DNA from: Ephydatia muelleri
Lineage: Eukaryota > Porifera > Demospongiae > Spongillida > Spongillidae
Direction: 5' to 3'
Length of the DNA: 64,000 nucleotides
Assembly (NCBI GenBank): GCA_013339895.1
Contig: JABACO010000020.1
Location: forward strand, 3,420,049-3,484,048
Made by a program: the position numbers and the translations under genes. Below the pieces are notes generated by a model that made no database searches, had not been told where the DNA came from, and worked only from the letters and a program-made list of their open reading frames with translations. This document shows, piece by piece, positions 36,301 through 45,891 of this stretch; the first letter of the stretch is position 1; every line of letters begins with the position of its first letter.

Positions 36301-39300
36301 GAGAAACCTTGCTGCATTGTGCCTGCCTCTTTGGACATCTGGACATAGCTGAATTTCTAGTCAATGACTGTCATCTTGATATATGTTGCGAGGATAATGA
36401 TGGTCACACCCCTGTATTTAATGCAGTTCATGAAGGGCATGTTGCATTGCTCAAGTTCCTGGCGTTACGAGGTGCTGATCTTCACCAAAAGGACATCCAT
36501 GGTCGCGAGCCTTTGCACTATGCCAGCCAAAATGGTCACCTTCTTTGTGTCAGAGCACTGATTGAGGAGTACCACTGTGACGTAACTGTTGCAGACAAGA
36601 ATGGAGTCACACCAATTCAGCTTGCTGCTGAAGCAGGAAGACCAGACATCTTTCATTTTTTGTTAAGGCAGGGCAACGCAGACCCCACCTCGAAGAACAA
36701 CAAAGGTAGAAGCCCGTTACATTGTGCAAGCCAACAGGGCTGTGTACCTATTGTAGACACTTTGCTTGGAGAGTGCAAAGTGAATTGCATGGAGATAGAC
36801 TTAGTCCATGGTGTTACTGCTCTCCATCTGGCTGCCAGCAATGGACACCTTGATGTGGTAAAACGTCTGTCAGCTGAACCAAACTGCGTATGTGACATCC
36901 TAGATTTCCACCAGCGCACACCACTGTACTATGCCATTCTTGGAGACCATTTCAGCGTGGCAAAGTATCTTGTGGAAGAGATGAAATGCAACCCCTGTAT
37001 CAAAGATAGTAAAGGTACTTCCCCATTGTCCGTAGCAAAATCCCATGGACAAAGTAAGGTTGTTGACCTTCTCAGTAAATATGCTGGTAATCAAGCAACA
37101 ATGGACAATTTAAACAATCTCAATGTCCCTTCAGTTCCTGAAGACTTACATGTAGATAGTGCTGAAGAGTTGAGTTTACATCTGATAGCACATGCATCAA
37201 CTGGCAACCTATTGAAGCTAAAAACAGCCATTGCAAAGAACCCTGCAGCTGCAAGCGTAATGGGTCCCGAAGGGGGAACATTGCTGCACCACGCTTGCTA
37301 TGCTGGACATCTTTCAGTTGTAGAGTATCTCGTAACTGAACTGCATAGTGATGTCAATTTCAAAGATGATGATGGTCAGACCCCTGTGCACAATGCTGCA
37401 TATGAGGGCTACACAGCAGTGTTGGATTTCCTGGGATCACAGCCCAATTGCAACATAAATGCAAGAGATAAAAATGGTCGTTTGCCGCTGCATTATGGTA
37501 CACAGAATGGCCATTTTGCTGTTGTGAAACTATTGGTGGAGAAGTATAAGTGTGATGTCAATGCTGAAGACAAAACAGGAGTAATACCATTTCAACTTGC
37601 TGCTGAAGCAGGCCACTTTGATGTGTTTGAATACTGTCTACTCACTGGAAAGGGAAACATTTTGCATCAAGATCGTAATGGTAGGAATGTACTGCATTGT
37701 GCCAGCCAGCAAGGCGGTGTTCAAATTGTGAAACTACTTCTGGAACAATGTAAAGCAGAGGTCACCGTCAAGGACAAAGTGCATGGGATAACGGCGTTGC
37801 ATCTTGCTGCTGGTTGTGACCACCTTGAGATTGTTAAGTTACTGTGTTCTGCGATTAAGAAAAATTCGCCTAGCACGTGTGATGTTCTTGACAACCATGG
37901 TCGAACACCACTGCATTATGCCTGCCAGGACGGTGCTATAGCTAGTGTCCAGTACTTGATCTCAGAGCAGCAGTGCAACCCTCACCTTCAAGATCAGAAA
38001 GGAATAACTCCATACCACCTTGCTACTCTGAAAGCAAACACGGAAATAGTGGAGTACATTAAGCTGCATTGTGGTAGCGGTAAAAGTAGCGGAAGTGGGA
38101 GTGCTGGTGGTAGTGCGTTTGGAAACGGTAAGCAGTCGATGCCACGTGGCGATGCATGGATCAAAACAGTTCTTTCCCAGCAACCAGAGGCGTTAACAAT
38201 GCGTTTGCTGGTGGTCGAGGGAAACTTTACGAAATTGAAGCAGTTGGTCCACCAACATGGTACATCCATTCTGAAACAAAAGGGGCCACAAGGGGAGAGT
38301 GTGCTGCACAATGCAGCCGCTGCTGGCCACTTAGAAATTGTTCAGTACCTGGTTCAGGAGTGTGGCCTGAGTGTGAATGAACAGGATGAAGATGGTCACA
38401 TACCACTTCATAATGCTGTCCACGATGGCTATACCAACGTCGTAAGGTTCCTGATGGGTTACAATGACTGCAACATCAACAGCAAAGACAAGAGTGGCCG
38501 CATGCCTATTCACTACGGTGCACAGAATGGCCACTTTGACAGTATCAAGGTGCTTGTTCGTGAAGGAAAATGCAGCTATGCCTCTGGAGATGACAATGGG
38601 TGCACTCCATTGCATCTTGCAGCGTTCAATGGCCACAAAATGATCGTGACATTCTTGCTATCTCAGAAGAACTCGAGAGCAGATGTGCGAGATAAGAATG
38701 GACGTACACCCCTGCACTGTGCTAGCCAGGAGGGCCACACTGATGTTGCTCAGTACCTGATTGCAGAACACAATGCTGATGTCACAATAAGGGACCTCGA
38801 ACACAAGATAACTGCGTTGCACCTTGCAGCCAGCAATGGACATTTGGATATTGTAAAATTACTTTGCGCTCACCCAAAATGCGAGCCTGATGCCGTCGAG
38901 CAGCATGGTCGATCCTCGCTACACTGTGCCTGTGCTGCTGGGCACGTGAGCATTGTGAAGTATCTGGTTACTGAAAAGAACTGTGATTTGAATCGTAAAG
39001 ATGAAATTGGATTTTCTCCAGTTGAAGTAGCGGCAATGCAGGGTAACGTGGAGCTAATGGAGTTCTTTAAAGAGAAGGGGAAGTCATCAAGCAAATCATC
39101 AAGCAAAAGTTCAGGCCTGCCGTTTGAACGGCTGGGAATGCTAAAAAGAGGTATGCAGTGGACGGCGGAGTGTGGCGAGCGAGAGTTGGCATTCCGTATG
39201 CATGCAGTGGCAGGGGATCTGGAAAAGTTGAAGGAAGACATTCAAGCAGGAGGTGCCCAAATGGTCAACAGCAAAGGCCCCAGTGGGGAGACAGTCATCC

Positions 39301-40410
39301 ACAATGCAGCAGCAGCCGGACACTTTGACATTGTTCAGTACCTAATTAAAGAGCACTCTTGTGAAGTGAATGGTAAGGATGAGGATGGTCACACCCCATT
39401 GCACCTGGCTGCCCATGATGGATATGTATCGGTTGCCGAGCTTCTGATAGCCCAGCCTGGTTGCTGTATGGATCCTGAGGACAAACACCTGAGGACACCT
39501 CTCCATTATGCTGCTCAAAATGGACACTTGAATATGGTCAAATTTCTTGTTGAAAAAGCCAAGTGCAATGTTTCAGCCATGGACGAGAAGAAGATAACTC
39601 CATTTCACTTGGCTGCTGGTAATGGGAAGCTAGATATAGTTGAATACCTTTGCAGCCAACCTAGATGTGACCCACATCTGGTGGACAAAAGTGGCCGAGC
39701 AGGGATCCACTATGCCAGTCAGGATGGTAAACTGGATGTGATCAAGTACCTGGTGACCCAACAGAAGTCCAGCTGTGTTTCCAGAGACCTAGACCACGGT
39801 GTGACACCGATACACTTGGCAGCTGCAAAGGGCTACTCGGACATACTGTCCTTCTTTGGTTCGCAGAATGAATGCAAAGATGCCATGGACAGGAAGGACA
39901 ACCATGGCCGCACCCCTCTGCACTATGCATGTCAGAATGGTTGCCGTGACGCCACAAAGCTCCTGTTCAAGGAGTATCACTGTGACCCGATGGCTAAAGA
40001 CTTGCTTGGAGTCACGCCCATTGATCTTGCAGAACGCACTGGAAACTCTGGAATAGCAAGGTTCCTAAAAGGCGGGGAGGAGGTGAGATCTTGGGAGTCC
40101 GTGTGGTGATATGGTTGCATTTGGTATTTTTGCAGTGTCTGTGTAGGACGGACGGTACATGCGTACCATCTGGTGCTTACATTTGAACTGTGCCTTTGAT
40201 CACAGCATTGTATTATTTTTTCAGATTGGTTCAGATGTAAAAGAAGAGACACCAGATGAACGGTTAGAGTGGTGCATTTGTGCAAACTTAATTGAATTGT
40301 GCAAATCTGTATGTATGAAGGGGAAGGGGGGGTTAGTAGTTTGCAACAGTGCAAGATGTTTTAGAAACAATTCATTTTTCTCTAAACATTTTTGGATGTG
40401 TTGTTATTAA
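30343..40410 (+). CDS. Giant ankyrin-repeat protein, copy 2
   Basis: Best model join(30343-32992, 33049-40082, 40225-40410), 3289 aa. The homologous start is the Met at 30343 (MEAVMQDIV); an in-frame ATG 24 bases earlier lies before a likely acceptor and was not used. Without splicing the frame breaks: the first part stops at 33048 and the second opens at 33042. A 56-nt GT-AG interval (32993-33048) would restore the frame; otherwise copy 2 is a frameshifted gene. The same nine ankyrin super-modules as copy 1 are present, highly similar throughout. Differences: a Ser/Asn-rich tandem expansion near residues 155-215, an acidic linker near 380-400, and a 61-residue C-terminal tail after the intron at 40083-40224. 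No enzymatic or membrane domain. Unknown function; likely a scaffold. Confidence 0.85.
30800..30980 (+). repeat. In-frame tandem repeat, 45-48 bp unit
   Basis: Four imperfect copies encode the pattern (A)NDTSSEQS(T/V)KAS. Copy 1 has a single unit at this place (DTYREQSTNVSAD). The expansion lengthens a low-complexity linker between the N-terminal repeats and the first ankyrin super-module of copy 2. Confidence 0.8.
32993..33048 (+). other. Candidate 56-nt intron or frame break
   Basis: The interval starts GTAGAACTGA and ends GATGTTAG. Relative to copy 1 this place has 20 extra bases, a number not divisible by three. Removing exactly this GT...AG interval puts both halves in one frame with the junction codon AAC. 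56 nt is close to the 55-67-nt introns in the HECW gene here. The alternative is a disabling indel. Confidence 0.45.
40083..40224 (+). other. 3' intron of ankyrin copy 2
   Basis: GTGAGATC donor and TATTATTTTTTCAG acceptor, phase 0, 142 nt, at the same place as the copy 1 intron. The downstream exon reads IGSDVKEETPDERLEW onward to a stop at 40410. Confidence 0.75.
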
Positions 40411-40852
40411 GTCAAAGTCATAAGTCATGAGTGCACGTTACCAGTTGTGATGCGAGCATAGTTTGTCAATAATCATTTTGTTTTATACTGTATGTATTTA
40501 CATTTATTTTCTAAACGTGATCATGCTTCATGGAAATGCATCAGAGTGGTAGAATGCATGTGAGCCTAGTGATGTTGCTAATATATAGGCTGTATTAGCA
40601 GAATAACTTTGATAATACATTATATTATAAAGCATTGTTCTTATAAGGGGACACTTCCACTGCAGAATGCCCCCATTTAAATGGTTCAGGAGTGTGGTTC
40701 ATGTACATGGAATTTGATTTACTCTCAGTTGTAACTGGTCTTTTCCCTTGTGATCTCAATACAAGTGGTCAAATACTGTATGACAGATTGTGATGCATAC
40801 AGTTGCTACCATGGTTACGTATTTGTTTCATATTCGTTTCAGGCTTTCCAGG

Positions 40853-40890
40853 TGCCTTCAACAATGACTTTGAAACATTCTAATGACTTT
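40853..40890 (+). other. Conserved block behind ankyrin copy 2
   Basis: Counterpart of the block at 21896. It follows a TTCGTTTCAG acceptor-like site and is nearly the same over about 40 bases. It may be an alternative last exon or a UTR element. Confidence 0.35.
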
Positions 40891-41604
40891 TGATCAGTTG
40901 ATGTAGCTTGTAAATGTATGTTGATGCTGCTAGATAAAGTGTATGCATGTAAATGATTCTTTAATTGAAATAATGAAAAAGATTTTTCCAGTTCAATGGC
41001 ATGCATGCTACTGTATGTGTGTTTATGTCCATGTATGTAGTGCCCACGATGAAGGAAAGTTTTAATACAAATTCACCACAAATAGTTATGTGCACTGTAG
41101 GTGAGAATTGGCCACTTCAAGTTACGTAGAAGGAAATTCTGGTTACAGTGTATGTAAAAAAAAAGTTAACCGTTAATTAATTGTATACTTATGCACCAAA
41201 ATAGTAATACGCAGCATTTATGCAAGTACTGATATAAATAATTAAATTGTGGTTGCCAGCAATATACAAGAAGAGCACAAGTACTTTGCTGCAATCAGAG
41301 CATTCATAATCAAGTGCCCAGAAATCAAATGTTTGATCATTAATAACTCTACAGTGGAATTGGTTCATTACCAACTGAAGTGCTATTATAAATGGGTAGC
41401 CCATAATTATGAAGAATGTATTGATGAATTAACTGACCGACGTTTAATAAAACTTAACAAGCCATGATTGTTGTCTCATCGTTTTTAATTAATTGACATT
41501 AATTATAATTTTTGATTTTAGTTACTTTTTGTATTTATGCATGTCTAACCGATTTATGCCGTAATGTGTGCAACTAAATTAGAGTTGTCCAAAATCGAAG
41601 CATA
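40891..41604. other. Intergenic, AT-rich, no gene assigned
   Basis: It contains a 72-codon plus-strand open frame (41249-41467; EEHKYFAAIRAFIIKCPEIK). I cannot connect it to any family and it has no splice support. Confidence 0.35.
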
Positions 41605-41990
41605 AGGGTCATTTCACAGCAAATTGCACCACCCAAAATACCTTACCCTCTCATATTGAGAAGCCACTTCCCATATGTATTCTCCTTAATAAAATACACA
41701 ACATTGCTATATACATGTATTTGTACCCTAAGTTATTCGTTTTATGAAATATGGCCATCTGCATAATTGATTGATTAGGTCACTATTGCCAGTTTGAGAT
41801 TGCTTGTGTGTTGTTGTCATACATGAGTCAGTCTTTTTTTGTACAAGACAATGGATATTATAGACACGTATCCATCAGATATGAATTTTTTTGGAAGGGG
41901 TTAAAGATGAATTTTGAAGGTATCAAAAAAACTTCATAGTCTAAATCACACCCAACTAAATCACACCCAAAAATATAATCTAAGGATAGC
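41605..41990 (+). mobile_element. Single-arm relative of the fold-back element
   Basis: It starts GGGTCATTTCACAGCAAATT and follows the same order of landmarks as one arm of the 24974-26043 palindrome: CCACCC, CTTCTCATAT-like, TATTCTCC, TGTACCCTAAGT, then AGGGGTTAAAG and AATCACACCC. It is heavily diverged. No inverted partner is found nearby. Confidence 0.5.
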
Positions 41991-42282
41991 CCCAACTATT
42001 TTATGTTTCTGCTTGATATGTTCTGGGAAAATGATTAATTGGTCTGGGATACCTCTTTGAAGGTTGGGTTGCCTCCCAACAGTTTGTTTAGGTGAAGTGT
42101 TTGTGTTTGGAGTTTACATAGTCCTTACTAGGTCTCAATAACAGAGAAACCACAAATGGCACTGAACTATCTAAACATGTTTACTAGCTGCTAGAGCTTG
42201 GCTGGCTTCATTGAGTGTCCGTAGTTGGACTCACACCTGTTAGCACATCTGAAGGATGTACATCCTGTACATCATCATTGTG

Positions 42283-43345
42283 TCATTGTGCTGGGTAGGC
42301 AAATGACTTTGCTGGTATATTTGGATGGAGGAACATTACTGTGATAGCACGTTCTAATGCATTTGCATTGACCATACAGCCAAGCCAGCATAATCTATCA
42401 TATGCGACAGTGACATAGCCACCCATGGCACTAAGACGGAACATGACCTTCAAATGCAACTTTTTCATTCCTGGAATATTCACTGCTTGAGTTGGTAGTA
42501 ATCGGCACAAAGCTGTGGAGTTTTGTAGTTCCAGGCACAGTTCTACTCCATTTCAGCCACTCATCTAGTAGGTTGGCTTCCTTATCATGCTCATCCTGTG
42601 TTACAAAACTGAAGTGCATCCTTTTGATCTGGCTCACTGCAAACTCGTATAGCTGGCAGTATAAGAACTGCAAGAACTTTACCAATCTATGCACCATCTA
42701 GAGAATTGTGGGCTAACATCTGAGTAGAATTTTGTTTGAAACATCACATGGATAGTCAGCAGGAGATGGTGCTGGGGGTATCTTAAAGCGACATGCCAGC
42801 CTCCAGCGGCCATATCATGACCAAATTACTCATGGCATGCCAGCTATATCAGTTTGCAGTGAGCCAGATCAAAGGGATGCACTTCAGGTTTGTAACACTG
42901 CCTGGAGCTCAAAAACAAGACACCAACACACATACACCAAAGCTATATATGACATACATGCACACCAAAGTGGCTCAGCCATCAACACTACCAGGTCAGC
43001 TGGATCTGGCAAGGTCCATGGCTCGAGCATTACCCCTCATTAGGGTTAGGCTTAGTCTGCTTGACAGCTCCTGCCTCACTCTGACTTCACTAGAGGCTGA
43101 GCCCATGGCCAACCTCCTGTAGATGCGCTAGAAGGTTTCACACCCAGTCAGGGGAACGCCCCAAGTTCATTACACTTTGATTCTTTGCTATTCTTAAGAC
43201 TCCCTTCTGCAAAGCCCAAGTTCCGCTCACTCCAAGCATGGGTTGAGCGGATTCGCAACAGTGATGTCACATGCAGCAGCTTTGCCCATGGACCAGACAG
43301 GACCAGGATCTCAGCAGGACAGGTTTGAGAGTGTACGTGGTCCAT
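42283..43345. other. Unassigned ORF fragments around the inverted repeat
   Basis: Minus-strand frames 42697-42431 and 42510-42283 seem to be parts of one protein that changes frame near 42480. A plus-strand frame covers 42793-43122, and another minus frame 43345-43148. None contains a domain I know. They may be decayed mobile-element ORFs because the same peptide occurs on both strands. No function is proposed. Confidence 0.3.
42598..42897. repeat. 60-bp inverted repeat with 180-bp loop
   Basis: 42598-42657 and the reverse complement of 42838-42897 match at about 56 of 60 positions. Both arms, read in opposite directions, encode nearly the same peptide: CQLYEFAVSQIKRMHFSFVT on the minus strand and CQLYQFAVSQIKGMHFRFVT on the plus strand. 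Confidence 0.85.
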
Positions 43346-43734
43346 ACCACTTCCTGTCTTTTAAAAGCAGAGCACGAAGAAAAAAATTCAAAAACACCAT
43401 CTCTCATTAGTTGTGGTGGCGACGTGGACCACATTTGCTTGTGAGGTAATATAGAACCATATGTAAATTTGACTCATTCACTCATTACTACAGCACTGGC
43501 ACCTACTGCATGTACATGTAGACTGAGTGTTAATTGTGTAAGTATACTTGCATTAGTAGTGTTTCAGTAACGCGTTTTCTAGAACTGAATTGTGTTCATT
43601 GAAGGCTCAGATACACATCAGTCAGCGCTGTTATAAATATGTTTACAAACACATAGAGTACAGCTTTGTACATGATTTACAAAATATTATACAAACTGGC
43701 ATTCATACTCTCTTTAAGACGCCACAGGTGCAGA

Positions 43735-45666
43735 TTATTCTGATCTATCCGCCCCGCTTGTAGCCAGATCTCCACCGTCATCAATGATAACACATGTGGA
43801 TTTCACCAGGATATTGAAACTAATGTTCTTTTCAGCATAGAGGTGGTGGCCAGCATGCACTGTATGCGAAGCAAAATATGCAGCAGGTCTTTTTAGTTGG
43901 ATGTGATCTATGGTGTGTTCATTGTCCAGCCACGAGTGTGATCCTTTGATGAGGGTTATGCCAATACTGTCTCGCAGCTGATCTATTCGAGGCAATATAG
44001 GGCACTTAGCCCACCCATACAGGTACTGCATGTGGTAGTAACCAGCTTCACCACTAATGAATAGAGTAAAAGATAGGTATCAAAAACAAAAATAACTTCA
44101 GCACAGGAATGTATGCGGAGGCACAACCTCTAATAATTTAATGATTATTGTTCACACTTCTTTTTTGTACATCTAAGGTATCCTGCAGTTAATGAATTGG
44201 AAATCGTGCTGAAACATGTAACTTCAATAGTGAAGCAAATGAAGGCACACACTGTTGAGCTGTTGAAATGAACTGAAATTTGACAATCTATAATACACTT
44301 GATCAGTTAAACTAAATTCAGCAATTTATTAATTTGGGTTGAAACAATAATACTGGTTAAATAATACATTTCTGAGGTGTCATGAGGTAGTATATTTTGT
44401 TGTTACTAACAATAGATTTCGGTTTGCACCTTAATTTCCTTTTTCCATATTATCTGAATAACATTTACTTAAATGCAACTATAGTTATCACCATATGAAC
44501 ACTTGCATTGTAGGAACTCACAAAAATCAAATCATGTAATTTATGTGAAAAAGCCAACAAATGCAAAGAGCTCAAACTAATTGGGACTACTGTCCCCTCC
44601 CTACCTTGGAGTCTGTGCATTGCAATGATAGAGGTAGGTAACAAATGACTCGCCAAGGTAGCGGACCAGATCTTGTCTGGTTCGGTGCAAGAGAGATAGC
44701 CCTAAATGAAAACAGTTTAATACCCACAGATGAATATATGAAGAGGGCATTAAATAGCATTGCTCAAAACACTTGTTCTCCCAATCACACTTACCCAGAG
44801 GACCAGCAACCCTGATAGGAGTCAAGGGGTAGAACGTAAATACTTTGTTAATCTTAACGGCCATACGGATTCCGTCAGGTAGCTCCATGAGTGCAGTGTC
44901 CGCGTTCTCTGAAGTCGGACCTTCCGCAAACCCCCATGGATCGACCAGGACAATGTGGTGCACGTGAGAGGGATGCTTAATCCCGTAGCAGCAAGCCAGG
45001 AAGGCGCCAAAGCTATGACCGAGCAAAATGAACTGTTCTATCTCCATGGCTTCCCTCCATCGCTCAATTGTCTTCACAAATTCCTCCTCTGCAGCCTCGG
45101 CATCTGGCGTGAAATCAAATCTGGAGCTCCTTCCAAATCCCGGGAGATCAAAACTGATGACAGTTCTGTCAGCGCATAGTGCGCCAAAGTTTTTGTGATA
45201 GCAAAGTGACGTCGCTCCAAAGCCATGCATCATGACCAAAGGGCAAGTCTGAGGAGCTGGTTGCTCAGACGGCTTGAAGATGAATGTACGAATGCAGGTG
45301 CCGTCACCAAGATCAAGCATTTTGCTTTCATAGTTGCAGGTAATAGCTATTTGATGGTATGGGATACAATCTGTAAATATCACACTTTAATCAGCTTTAA
45401 TTTTAACTACAGAACACAGTGAGATGGAGTCCAATGTGCTGCAAAACTGTTTTGTCCAATATATAAATTTAAAAACGGAGGGGGGAGAGGGAGAGGTACA
45501 TGCCCCCGACGTGACACCATATATATCTCTGAGCAGCTTCACACGCGCAATCCATTGTAACATCATGTTTTGGACCGGACCTCTCACCTGTCGATAAAAG
45601 ATCTCTTTCTGCAAGCTCAAGTTTCTCCGCTGACGTTGCTTTCCACGAAGGAAGCCAACTGAACAT
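43735..45666 (-). CDS. ABHD4/ABHD5-like alpha/beta hydrolase
   Basis: Model complement(join(43735-44053, 44605-44701, 44795-45346, 45588-45666)), 348 aa, all GT-AG introns, total length divisible by three. The start is MFSWLPSWKATSAEK, resembling the N-terminus of ABHD5-type proteins; an earlier Met cannot be excluded. Visible motifs: oxyanion HGFGA near residue 67, nucleophile elbow GHSFGAF (Ser138), PWGFAEGP, AGPLG, YHCNAQTPSGE and YGWAKCPILPRI. Asp286 (SWLDNEH) and His312 (AGHHLYAE) complete the triad. Length and motif order match the ABHD4/ABHD5 family (lysophospholipase/N-acyl-phospholipid hydrolase or lipase co-activator). Serine at the nucleophile favours an active ABHD4-like enzyme, because vertebrate ABHD5 has Asn there. 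The HX4D motif is HX4E here. Intron 44702-44794 is 93 nt and stop-free, so it can be mistaken for coding sequence. Confidence 0.9.
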
Positions 45667-45891
45667 GCCAAACCGTTCGCAGTGGCGTAACTATAGGCTA
45701 TAATCGTAATGGCACTGCATCCGGTCATCTGCAAAGACAGATTACGTCACCGCAATGATGCTAAATTTGTTATTCGACTTATGTGGTATCGTATGCATAT
45801 GCGAGGGCGGTGCCATATGTAAGACATAAAGTGAAACTTGCTAGGTCATCTGTACTGTACAGTGTTTAAAATTCTGCGAACCGTCAACAAG
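45667..45891. promoter_or_regulatory. Shared divergent promoter, ABHD and HECW
   Basis: Only 225 bp separate the ABHD start codon (45666, minus) from the HECW start codon (45892, plus). It contains a CRE-like TTACGTCA (45742-45749), a GC-box-like GGGCGG (45805-45810) and two CATATG words (45796 and 45814) flanking it. There is no TATA box at a convincing distance. Regulation of both genes from this interval is an inference from spacing. Confidence 0.6.

Noticed and set aside
41249..41467. 72-codon plus-strand open frame behind ankyrin copy 2
   Set aside because: No motif or splice support; could be chance in AT-rich DNA.
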